Shown here: positions 26,485 to 34,544 of the stretch, in pieces
How positions within the stretch are numbered: the first letter of the stretch is position 1
Layout of the letters: each line of letters opens with the position of its first letter
Source: UBA1756 sp045130235
GTDB lineage: Bacteria; Bacteroidota; Bacteroidia; Bacteroidales; WCHB1-69
DNA: 64,000 nt
Reading direction: 5' to 3'
NCBI GenBank assembly: GCA_045130235.1
Contig: JBGUPJ010000048.1
Coordinates: forward strand, 203,177 to 267,176
The notes under the pieces: model-generated
What the model was told of the DNA's origin: nothing
The model's input: only the letters and a program-made list of their open reading frames with translations
The model's database searches: none
Program-made: the position numbers and the translations under genes

Positions 26485-27705
26485 TTAGCGGTTTTTGCGT
26501 TCCGGCGGACCGAACATCTTGTTGCCACCCTCCTTGGGACCTCCAGGGGTCATCTCCTTGATACTGGTCACCACCTCATCGCCAGGCTTTAAGCCGTCAG
26601 TGATGATGCACTTTGCGCCGTCGTTGAGACCTGTGGTTACCTTGCGCTGCTCGTAGGTGTTGCCGTTTTTCACCCATACTGTCTTGGTGGTGACATCCTT
26701 CATAGCAGCCATCTCTTCTTCGGGATTCTTATAAAGCCCTTTGAAAGTGATGCCCTGTTTCTCCAAAATCTTTAATGTCATCTCATCGGTCTTGAAATAT
26801 AGGCACTCCATCGGAATGACGATGCCACCCTCCTGGTCGGCAATAATGTTGACGCTGGCGGTCATGCCGGGCATCAGTTTCTCATCGGGGTTGGGAGCGT
26901 CGATGATGACGGCGTAGGTGACCACGTTGTTGGTGACGGTGGGGGTGAGTCTCTTCTGTTTGACCGTGCCGGTGAAAACGTCATCGGGATAAGCGTCCAC
27001 CGTGAATCTCACCAGCTGTCCTTCTCTCACCTGTCCGATGTCGGCCTCGTCCACGTTGGCCTCCACTTGCATACGGGTAAGATCCTGTGCGATAGTGAAG
27101 ATGGTCGGCGTGCTGAACGAGGAGGCCACCGTCTGACCCTCTTCCACCGACTTGCCCATCACGATACCATCGATGGGGGAGGTGATGGTGGCGTAGGAGT
27201 GGTCCACCTCCGCACTGCGCAGGCTCGTCTTCGACAAATCCACCTGACTTTTGGCCTGGTTGTATTGATTTTCAGCGTTTTCGAGGCTTTCTTTGGTCTC
27301 AGCGCCTCGGTCATACAGTGCTTTCACACGCTCGTAGCTCAGTCGGGCCTGCGTGAGCGAGCTCTGTGCGCTGGCCAAGTTGGCCTGACACTGGTTGATG
27401 CGTTCCTGAAGGGTGGAGCGGTCGAGTTCTGCCAGCAGCTGTCCTTTAGTGACGTGCGAGTTGTAATCGACATACAGCTTCTCTACTTTGCCGGATACCT
27501 GCGTGCCGACCTCCACTTTCGTCACAGGCTGTATCTCGCCGGTGGCAGTGATGATCGTGGCCACGCTGTCGATGCGGGCTTTCTCTGTTTCTATCGCAAA
27601 GTTGCCCAGTTTGGGGCCGTGTAGCACAAAAAACAGCACAATCGCAAGGAGTACGGCTGCGACAATGCTCCAAATAATGATTCTTTTTTTCTTTTTAGGT
27701 GTCAT
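26485..27705 (-). CDS. MacA-like periplasmic adaptor (HlyD/RND family)
   Basis: A 406-residue adaptor that bridges the permease and TolC. It has a lysine-rich start, one transmembrane anchor (residues 9-28), a barrel-sandwich (lipoyl-like) half VEVGTQVSGKVEKLYV, a helical hairpin (about 95-165), the second lipoyl half ATITSPIDGIVMGK, a beta-barrel domain and a membrane-proximal C-terminal domain (TVWVKNGNTYEQRKV). The tail is glycine/proline-rich (GGPKEGGNKMFGPPERK). It lies 29 bases after tolC and 3 before the ATPase gene. Confidence 0.93.
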   Translation of the reverse strand: MTPKKKKRIIIWSIVAAVLLAIVLFFVLHGPKLGNFAIETEKARIDSVATIITATGEIQPVTKVEVGTQVSGKVEKLYVDYNSHVTKGQLLAELDRSTLQERINQCQANLASAQSSLTQARLSYERVKALYDRGAETKESLENAENQYNQAKSQVDLSKTSLRSAEVDHSYATITSPIDGIVMGKSVEEGQTVASSFSTPTIFTIAQDLTRMQVEANVDEADIGQVREGQLVRFTVDAYPDDVFTGTVKQKRLTPTVTNNVVTYAVIIDAPNPDEKLMPGMTASVNIIADQEGGIVIPMECLYFKTDEMTLKILEKQGITFKGLYKNPEEEMAAMKDVTTKTVWVKNGNTYEQRKVTTGLNDGAKCIITDGLKPGDEVVTSIKEMTPGGPKEGGNKMFGPPERKNR

Positions 27706-27734
27706 GGTTCGGTATTTTCTTCTTTATTCTTCGA

Positions 27735-29036
27735 TTAAAGTGTGACAGGTTGTCCGGTGTAAACATCCAACACTTTCTTTTGCAGCAGGAAGTTGTACTT
27801 ATTCTGCATATAGTTGTTAAGGATGTTGAGATAGTTGGTCTGTTGTTGGAGCAAATCCACTGCGGTGATGGCGCCGAGCTGGAATTTTTGGTTGTAAGTC
27901 TGATAGTTAAGATAATAAGCCTCCTGCTGAAGTTCCGACAGGATAAAGTCGTTATAGGCTTTTTTCACATTTAAGTAATATTCTTGTACTTGTTCAATCA
28001 CATCTCCTTCTGCAATTTCGAGGGCCAATTTCGCTTTTTCAAGTTGTATTTCTCTGATCTTTACTGTATTGCGAACGCTTCCTTGCTGATAGATGGGGAT
28101 GTTGATGTTCAATCCCACGCTTTCGCTCAGTCCCTTGTAGAGGCCGCTGGTGAGGCCGCTCTGGTCGTTGCCGTAGGAGGCGTTGTAGCCGGTGCCGATG
28201 CCCGCACTGGCGGAAATGGAGGGATAGTAGCCCCCCTTGGCGATTTTTACGTCATACTCAGCGATTTCCACAGCCTTTTCTTTGACTTTAAGTTCAGGAA
28301 GGTAGTTAAGTGCCTGCTGGAGCACATTCTCCATGTCGGGAACTTGCATCGACTGGGCCAGCCGACTGCTGTCAGGGGTGATAATGATGAATTGATGATG
28401 GTCATCGGGTATAGTGATGAGGTTGTGTAGGTTGATGTACTCGTTGTCGATGGCAATTTGGGTGTTCTCGATGCTCATCGAATCAGAGAGATATTGGGCT
28501 TGTAGCAGTTTGTAGTCGCTTTCGAGTATGCGTCCAGCCTCATAACGCTGCCGTCCCTGCTCCACCTGTTCGCGACTGGTATTCAGTACGGTACGGCGGT
28601 AGTCGATGAGCTCTTGGTTCATCAAGATGGTGAGATAGCTGCGTATAATCTCGATGCGGATGCCATTTCTGACCTGCTCCACCTGCATACGGGTTTGGTC
28701 AGCTTGCACCTGACTCTGTTTGATGGTGTTGCGGATGGTGAGACCTTTAAAAATGTCAATGCCGGCGTTGAGGCTGTAGTTGCCGTTGATGCCGAACGAT
28801 TCGCTGCCGTGCGAGTAGCCGAAATTCTGTCCGATGCCGGCCGACACGGTGGGGTACTGCCGTAGTTTGGCTTGTTTGAGCTGGATGTCAGAGGTTTGCA
28901 CATCCAACTGGCCGCTTTGTATGTCTTGGTTGTGCTCTTCCGCATACTGGAGGCACTGCTGCAAGTCCATCTGCAAGATCTGTCCTTTCAGCGCGAGGGC
29001 GGGGAAGAGGAGCAGTATCAATAGGATTTTTTTCAT
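27735..29036 (-). CDS. TolC-family outer membrane protein of the MacAB-like operon
   Basis: A 433-residue outer membrane channel with a signal peptide (about 1-19), LQQCLQYAEEHN near the mature start and the paired helical-hairpin repeats of TolC (for example AKLRQYPTVSAGIGQNFGY and a matching second-half AKGGYYPSISASAGIGTGY). I chose the ATG at 29036 (MKKILLILLL) because it begins a proper signal peptide and follows the -7 box at 29055-29062; an ATG seven codons upstream would overlap that box. First gene of the five-gene export operon. Confidence 0.92.
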   Translation of the reverse strand: MKKILLILLLFPALALKGQILQMDLQQCLQYAEEHNQDIQSGQLDVQTSDIQLKQAKLRQYPTVSAGIGQNFGYSHGSESFGINGNYSLNAGIDIFKGLTIRNTIKQSQVQADQTRMQVEQVRNGIRIEIIRSYLTILMNQELIDYRRTVLNTSREQVEQGRQRYEAGRILESDYKLLQAQYLSDSMSIENTQIAIDNEYINLHNLITIPDDHHQFIIITPDSSRLAQSMQVPDMENVLQQALNYLPELKVKEKAVEIAEYDVKIAKGGYYPSISASAGIGTGYNASYGNDQSGLTSGLYKGLSESVGLNINIPIYQQGSVRNTVKIREIQLEKAKLALEIAEGDVIEQVQEYYLNVKKAYNDFILSELQQEAYYLNYQTYNQKFQLGAITAVDLLQQQTNYLNILNNYMQNKYNFLLQKKVLDVYTGQPVTL

Positions 29037-29054
29037 GTTATTATGTTTAGCAGG

Positions 29055-29062
29055 CAAAATTA
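29055..29062 (-). promoter_or_regulatory. -7 box (TAATTTTG) for the MacAB-TolC operon
   Basis: A full TAnnTTTG match on the minus strand 18 bases before the TolC start codon, in the 110-base gap after the Na+/Pi transporter gene. Confidence 0.6.
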
Positions 29063-29146
29063 CGATAATTATATTGGGAAGAAGGGACTGTTATAGCAAA
29101 GTTGAGAAATAGTGTATGAAAAAGCGGAAAAACGGACAAAACTGTT

Positions 29147-30850
29147 TTATGTAGTGAGTTTCACCTGACGGTGAGCTTCCACGATGTTGATGGCATAGTC
29201 GCCGATCTTCTCGCTATCACCAATGATGTCCATGTAGTTCACACCCGTCTGGTAGTCGTATTTCTGCTCGTTGATGTCAATCACGTTGTTCTCTTTCAGC
29301 TGGGTGCGGTAGTTGTTGATTTCCATTTCGATATAGAGTGAGTTTTTGGGGTCAATGGCATGGTGGGCATCCGCCAAGATGGCCTCCATTTGGGTGATGG
29401 CTTTGTCGCACAGCTCAAACATGTGGGTGATGTGTTCGAGCTGCTCGTCGGTGAACTTCTCCTTGGCTTGGAATTTCCGGTTAATGACGCGGCTCATGTT
29501 GTAGCAGCTGTCGGCGATGCTCTCTAATTCGGCAATCTCACGCAACATGATGCGGATTTGCTCCTTACTTTCGATACTGAGTCGTCCTTCCGATACCTTG
29601 TTAAGATATTTGGCAATCTCAATCTCCATGTTGTCGCTGATGGTCTCGTACTTTTCGATGCGGGAGAAGAGCTTGGCAAACTCGTCGGGTTTAGTGATTT
29701 TTAACAGGTCGGGGATGAAACCGAACATACGGTGAACTCTTTCTGCGAAATGATTTACCTCCTTGCGCGCCTCCATGATGGAAAGTTCGGCTGTGGACAA
29801 AAGTCCGCCTCCGATGAAATTCAGTCGGATCTCTTCATCCTCACTCTTTGCTTTGATGATACCGCTGACGAGTTTCTCCAGCAGCGGAACAAACCATACG
29901 AGGATGAGGGTGTTGCAGAGGTTGAAGGCCGTGTGGAAACCAGCAAGCGCATAAGTGATGCGGATCTCAGCGTTGGGAACATCCGCTATCGGAATGTGGG
30001 GATCAAACCCTACAATAGAACATACTAAGTTGATGAAAGGTCTGAAGATAATGAGTACCCAAAAAACTCCGAACAGGTTAAATAGCAGGTGTGCCATGGC
30101 CGCACGCCGCGCCTGGGTGCTGGCCTTCAAGGCCACGATGTTGGAGGTGATGGTAGTGCCGATGTTTTCACCCAGCACTAATGCAATACCTTGGTAGATG
30201 TCGGCCACACCCGTGGAACACAGAATCATGGTGATGGCCATGATGGCCGCCGACGACTGCACGCAGAAAGTGAGCATGCCGCCGATGACCAAAAATAGAA
30301 TATAGGTAATCCAGCCGTAAGAGCTACAGCTTTTGAAGAATCCCATCACAGATTCGTTCTGTTCCAAGTGCATTTCGTTGGCCGTCTCGCGCAAGGTCAC
30401 CAGCGCGAGAAAAAGGAACGCGAAACCGAACAGAAACTCGCCGAACGAACGGGTACCGTTCTTCTTGAAATAGGAAAGTGCGATGCCGATAGCGAAGATG
30501 GGGAAAACCACCATCTTCATGTCAAACTGGAACCCGAACACCGCCATAATCCAGGCGGTAGCGGTGGTGCCGATGTTGGCCCCCATGATTACCGAGATGG
30601 CCTGTGCCAGCGTGAGCAGCCCCGCATTCACGAAGCTGACGGTGAGCACGGTGGTGGCTGTTGACGACTGTACCGATGCGGTGACAAACGCACCTGTGCA
30701 GATACCCGTGAACCGGTTGGCGGTCATGGCACCCAACACTTTGCGCAGGTTTCCTCCGGTGAGCTTCTGCAACGCCTCGCTCATCGTCTTCATACCGAAC
30801 ATGAGCAGCGCCAAGCACCCCAGTATCTTCAAAATATCCCAAAATTCCAT
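29147..30850 (-). CDS. Na+/phosphate cotransporter (NptA/PNaS family) with PhoU-like domain
   Basis: A 567-residue membrane protein. Two inverted membrane halves each hold the QSS signature (VQSSTATT at 60-66 and VQSSAAIM at 197-204), as in SLC34/NptA transporters. The C-terminal 200 residues are soluble helices of PhoU type (around HFAERVHRMFGF and RIMLREIAELESIADSCYN). It imports phosphate with Na+, or in some bacteria exports it. It is the last gene of the ispH-nhaD-nucleotidyltransferase run, 32 bases after its neighbour. Confidence 0.92.
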   Translation of the reverse strand: MEFWDILKILGCLALLMFGMKTMSEALQKLTGGNLRKVLGAMTANRFTGICTGAFVTASVQSSTATTVLTVSFVNAGLLTLAQAISVIMGANIGTTATAWIMAVFGFQFDMKMVVFPIFAIGIALSYFKKNGTRSFGEFLFGFAFLFLALVTLRETANEMHLEQNESVMGFFKSCSSYGWITYILFLVIGGMLTFCVQSSAAIMAITMILCSTGVADIYQGIALVLGENIGTTITSNIVALKASTQARRAAMAHLLFNLFGVFWVLIIFRPFINLVCSIVGFDPHIPIADVPNAEIRITYALAGFHTAFNLCNTLILVWFVPLLEKLVSGIIKAKSEDEEIRLNFIGGGLLSTAELSIMEARKEVNHFAERVHRMFGFIPDLLKITKPDEFAKLFSRIEKYETISDNMEIEIAKYLNKVSEGRLSIESKEQIRIMLREIAELESIADSCYNMSRVINRKFQAKEKFTDEQLEHITHMFELCDKAITQMEAILADAHHAIDPKNSLYIEMEINNYRTQLKENNVIDINEQKYDYQTGVNYMDIIGDSEKIGDYAINIVEAHRQVKLTT

Positions 30851-30882
30851 TTTCTATAGTTTTGTTTTCAAGGTTGATGGAT

Positions 30883-31758
30883 TTATCGTAAATGCGCTAA
30901 CCGCTCCACAACGTAAGGGCGGTCGGCCTGGTAGGTTACCCCGAACCACTGCGCGTCGCTGTCCAAAATGTTGATGGTGGCCGCGCCGCTGGTCAGGAAG
31001 TAGTTGATGACGGTCGGAATCTGGAACTCCGACTTGGGGTCGTTGTTGTGGGCGGTGAGGAAGTCGCGGAACATCTCGTCCAGCTTCTCAAAAAACAGAG
31101 GGGTGAAGCCCCAGAAGTTCATCGAGACGGGTGTTTTGCCGTCCAGCTCTTTCGTTCTACCGTCGGCGAAGGTGTTGTAGATGACGCCGTGTGCCTTGCC
31201 GATCTTGGTCATCTCAGTGATGCTCACCAAATGGCCGTGGTGGTCGGCGGTGCAAACCCCTCTCGACACAGTGCCGTTTTCCGACAGGGTGTTCTCGAGG
31301 CGGTAGCCCACCATGGCGAACTGCGGAGCTTCGGGCTGCTGCGGCTGGCGCAGGAAGTCGGCCATCACGCGGAAAGCATCGCGGCCATAGAAGTCATCGG
31401 CATTGATGACCGTGAAAGGCTCCTTCACCGCATCTTTGGCCACCAGGATGGCATGGGCAGTGCCGTACGGCTTCACCCGTTCGGGATTGACCGTGAAGCC
31501 TTCGGGCAGCAGGTCCAGCTCCTGGAATACGTACTCCACCGGAATCTGTCCGATATATTTCGAGAGGATGTGCTCGCGGAAGTCAGCCTCCATGTTGCGT
31601 CGTATGACATACACGATTTTGCCGTAGCCGGCCTCGATAGCATAGCGCACCGAGTAGTCCATGATGGTTTCGCCGTTGGGACCGAGTTGGTCCAGCTGTT
31701 TCAAACCGCCGTAACGGCTGCCCATGCCGGCAGCCAGCACCAATAGAGTGGGTTTCAT
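30883..31758 (-). CDS. sugar-nucleotidyltransferase-like protein
   Basis: A 291-residue protein of the GT-A type nucleotidyltransferase family. The N-terminal LAAGMGSRYGGLKQL (residues 8-22) is the nucleotide-binding loop, and VINADDFYG (around 118-126) carries the metal-binding acidic residues. It likely forms an NDP-sugar or related activated compound, but the substrate cannot be read. It starts 4 bases after the nhaD stop, so the two are tightly coupled. A C-terminal segment includes TSGAATINILDSDAQWFGVTY, split here by eye into a final beta region. Confidence 0.85.
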   Translation of the reverse strand: MKPTLLVLAAGMGSRYGGLKQLDQLGPNGETIMDYSVRYAIEAGYGKIVYVIRRNMEADFREHILSKYIGQIPVEYVFQELDLLPEGFTVNPERVKPYGTAHAILVAKDAVKEPFTVINADDFYGRDAFRVMADFLRQPQQPEAPQFAMVGYRLENTLSENGTVSRGVCTADHHGHLVSITEMTKIGKAHGVIYNTFADGRTKELDGKTPVSMNFWGFTPLFFEKLDEMFRDFLTAHNNDPKSEFQIPTVINYFLTSGAATINILDSDAQWFGVTYQADRPYVVERLAHLR

Positions 31759-31762
31759 ATCG

Positions 31763-33538
31763 CTATTTTTTTCGTAATTCTATAATCTGTTGTCCGTACA
31801 TGTCTTGCTGAATGTTGAAGACACGTCCCGACTGTGTGACTGAAATCAGCATGTTGTTGTAGTCAATGTGGCTGATGGTATCTTGGACAGCCACCGATAT
31901 TTTCCCGGGAGACAGATAGCTGAAATGTTGGATGGCTTCATATCTGTTTCCGTTAGGATTGGTGATAATCTGTGATACACGAATGCCGATAAGGGAGTCG
32001 TTAAGGTCGTTGTATTGAATGAAGTTGTAAGTGGTGCTGTCGTGCAGCTTGACCATTTTCCCATCTAATTGTGAAGAAAAATCATCCGTATAATAGAACG
32101 TGTTGCCCATCAGGTACTCTTTCACGCCCTCTTCGGTCATCTCTACAACGGCTTTGTTCTCCTCTTTAGCAAAGTGATTGGAGATGGCCTTCTGGCCGAT
32201 GAAGCAGAGCGCACCAGCTAAGTATCCTACCAGGGCAAGCCATGAGATGTGTTTCAGATACCAGATAAAGTCAATCTTCTCCAAGCCCATCACGGCCACA
32301 CCGGCTGCGGAGCCGATGATGAGGATGCTGCCACCGGTACCGGCACAATAGGCCAGCATCTCCCAGAAGTAATGGTCGGTCGGGAAGTTGTACATGCCCA
32401 TCGCACCCGCCACCAACGGCACATTATCCACAATCGACGATAACACACCGATGATGAGGTTGATGACATAGTATTTGCCAGGATCTGCCATCGGGATGCT
32501 GTCCAGACCATGTGACAGCAAGGTAAGGTGGCCAACAACTCGCAATGCGTTGACTGCTAACAAAATGCCGAGGAAGAAGAGGATGCTGGGGAGGTCAATA
32601 CGTGAGATGATGGACAGGATGGAGTATCGCTTGGCGTGAGCCTCCTGTTTGCGGTGTACAATCTCAGAAAGAACCCACAAAATGCCCAGACCGCCCATCA
32701 TGCCGAGATAGGGAGGCAGGTGGGTAAGGGTTTTGAAGACGGGTACGCATACCAGTACGCCAACTCCCACGCAGAGGAAGAGCGTGCTCATGCCCTTGCT
32801 GTTGGTGTAGCTGCCCTCCACATGGTCGGTGGCCTCTTCGGGTGGCGTGACCTCGTTCTCGCCCTTCAGCATGAAGGTGAGAATGAGCAAAGGCACCAAG
32901 ATGGAGATGATGCTGGCGAAGAAGGTGGCCACAATGATGTTGGCGCTGGTCACATCACCGGCAATCCACAGCATGATGGTGGTCACATCGCCAATCGGCG
33001 ACCAAGCGCCACCCGCGTTGGCGGCCAAAATCACCATGCTGGCGAAGATGAGGCGGTCTTTGCGCTCCATCATCTTGCGCAGCAACGCAATCATCACAAT
33101 GGAGGTGGTCAGGTTGTCCAACACTGCCGACATGAAGAACGTGAGGATGCAGATGATCCACAGCAGACGGGTCTTTTTCTTGGTCTTGATATGGTCGGTG
33201 ATAATCTTGAAACCGCCGTTCGTGTCCACCACCTCCACGATAGTCATAGCGCCCATCAGGAAGAAGAGGATCTCGGCAATATCGCCTAACGAATGGATGA
33301 GTTCGGAGTGGACGAGCCAGTCGGTGAAGCCGCTGCCTGGGTTGTTGGTGATGTAGTTGCGCAGCGGTTCGGTGTTGACGAGGATGCCCTCGCCTCCGAT
33401 GACAGCGCATACCCATAACAGTACGCCTAACAACAGCGCAGTGGCGGTTTTGTTGATTTTCAGCGGATGTTCCAGCGCGATTACGGTGTAACCGACGAGG
33501 AAGGCAACAAGCATAAAGATAAAGGTAAAGTTGAACAT
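31763..33538 (-). CDS. nhaD: NhaD-type Na+/H+ antiporter with extra C-terminal domain
   Basis: A 591-residue inner-membrane antiporter that exports Na+ (or Li+) for H+. Conserved ion-transporter superfamily segments are visible: LDNLTTSIVMIALLRKM, ILAANAGGAWSPIGDVTT and SSIVDNVPLVAGAMGMY. The membrane part ends near residue 453; about 138 soluble residues follow (from NHFAKEENKA onward), which I do not recognise and which normal NhaD proteins lack. I chose the ATG at 33538 (MFNFTFIFML) because it begins the first helix; an upstream ATG at 33622 would overlap ispH. It lies 11 bases after the ispH stop. Confidence 0.88.
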   Translation of the reverse strand: MFNFTFIFMLVAFLVGYTVIALEHPLKINKTATALLLGVLLWVCAVIGGEGILVNTEPLRNYITNNPGSGFTDWLVHSELIHSLGDIAEILFFLMGAMTIVEVVDTNGGFKIITDHIKTKKKTRLLWIICILTFFMSAVLDNLTTSIVMIALLRKMMERKDRLIFASMVILAANAGGAWSPIGDVTTIMLWIAGDVTSANIIVATFFASIISILVPLLILTFMLKGENEVTPPEEATDHVEGSYTNSKGMSTLFLCVGVGVLVCVPVFKTLTHLPPYLGMMGGLGILWVLSEIVHRKQEAHAKRYSILSIISRIDLPSILFFLGILLAVNALRVVGHLTLLSHGLDSIPMADPGKYYVINLIIGVLSSIVDNVPLVAGAMGMYNFPTDHYFWEMLAYCAGTGGSILIIGSAAGVAVMGLEKIDFIWYLKHISWLALVGYLAGALCFIGQKAISNHFAKEENKAVVEMTEEGVKEYLMGNTFYYTDDFSSQLDGKMVKLHDSTTYNFIQYNDLNDSLIGIRVSQIITNPNGNRYEAIQHFSYLSPGKISVAVQDTISHIDYNNMLISVTQSGRVFNIQQDMYGQQIIELRKK

Positions 33539-33549
33539 GTAACTGTTTT

Positions 33550-34443
33550 TTAATGATGTTGTTGATAATGAATGTTCGGTTGGAATTGCCGGATGAGGTC
33601 GGCGGCCTTTTCCATCAGCCACATCGGGGTGGAGGTGGCCCCGCAGATGCCGATGCTTTCGCTCGAATCAGCAGCGATGGAGGGGAGCATCTCCAAAGAG
33701 GTGACAAAATGGGTATTAGGATTGCTTTTTTTGCAGATTTCATAAAGATAAAGCCCGTTGGAACTCTTGGCATCCGACATGAAGATGATGCGGTTGTGTT
33801 GGCGGGCGAACTCATCCAGCTGGCGGGCACGGTTGCTCACGCTGTGACAGATGGTGTCGTGGTGGGTGAAGAGTTCGGGATGCCCTTGCTGGGCGTAGGC
33901 TTCAGTGATGGCCTCCACAATCTTGCGGTACATCTCCGAATCCTGGGTGGTTTGGGAGAAAAGCACCGCTGGTCGCGACAAGTCAATACTTTGGATATTT
34001 TCTAAAGAACTGATGACCAGTCCTTTACCATTGGTTTGTCCTAACAATCCGATGACTTCCGCATGTCCCTGTTTACCAAAGATGAGAATCTGGGAAGTTT
34101 CGCCATTCTCCTCAAACTCCTGTTTGATAGTCTTTTGAAGGTTCAGCACCACCTTGCAGGTGGCATCAATGATTTCTATGTCATTCTCTTGGGCGATGCG
34201 GTACGTTTCGGGCGGCTCGCCGTGGGCACGAATCAGTACCCGTACGCCATGCAGCTGCCGGAACTCCTCGTAGCTGATTACCTTCAACCCCATCTGAACC
34301 AAACGTTGCAACTCCTCACTGTTATGCACGATGTCGCCCAGACAGTAGAGTGTCCCCTCTTTCTGAAGCCACTCTTCCGCCGTTTTGATGGCGTTGATGA
34401 CCCCTGAGCAGAACCCCGAATGTCCGTCGATTGTAATGTGCAT
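33550..34443 (-). CDS. ispH: 4-hydroxy-3-methylbut-2-enyl diphosphate reductase
   Basis: IspH (LytB) makes IPP and DMAPP from HMBPP, the last MEP step, with a 4Fe-4S cluster. The 297-residue protein has the three cluster cysteines (Cys12 in GFCSGV, Cys96 in DATCKVV, Cys199 in DTICHSV), substrate-binding histidines in DIVHN (His40), RAHG (His74) and GKQGHAEV (His127), with catalytic Glu129 in the last. Length is normal. It heads a run with nhaD, a nucleotidyltransferase and a Na+/Pi transporter. Its upstream region is almost entirely a 7-bp tandem repeat. Confidence 0.95.
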   Translation of the reverse strand: MHITIDGHSGFCSGVINAIKTAEEWLQKEGTLYCLGDIVHNSEELQRLVQMGLKVISYEEFRQLHGVRVLIRAHGEPPETYRIAQENDIEIIDATCKVVLNLQKTIKQEFEENGETSQILIFGKQGHAEVIGLLGQTNGKGLVISSLENIQSIDLSRPAVLFSQTTQDSEMYRKIVEAITEAYAQQGHPELFTHHDTICHSVSNRARQLDEFARQHNRIIFMSDAKSSNGLYLYEICKKSNPNTHFVTSLEMLPSIAADSSESIGICGATSTPMWLMEKAADLIRQFQPNIHYQQHH

Positions 34444-34466
34444 CTGTTGGTCAGTCCCTCCCTATA

Positions 34467-34536
34467 TTTTCAACTTTTAACTTTCAGTTTTCAGTTTTCA
34501 GTTTTCAATTTTCAATTTTCAATTTTCAATTTTCAA
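34467..34536. repeat. ten-copy 7-bp tandem repeat upstream of ispH
   Basis: Ten contiguous 7-mers on the plus strand: TTTTCAA, CTTTTAA, CTTTCAG, two TTTTCAG, then five TTTTCAA. The array fills most of the 101-base gap between the ispH start (34443) and the stop of the upstream gene (34545), ending 24 bases before the ATG. Similar AT-rich 7-mers are, from memory, common between genes in this phylum. Confidence 0.85.
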
Positions 34537-34544
34537 TTCTCCAT

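Noticed and set aside
34467..34536. Possible CRISPR array
   Set aside because: The units are only 7 bp and contiguous, with no spacers and no cas genes nearby.
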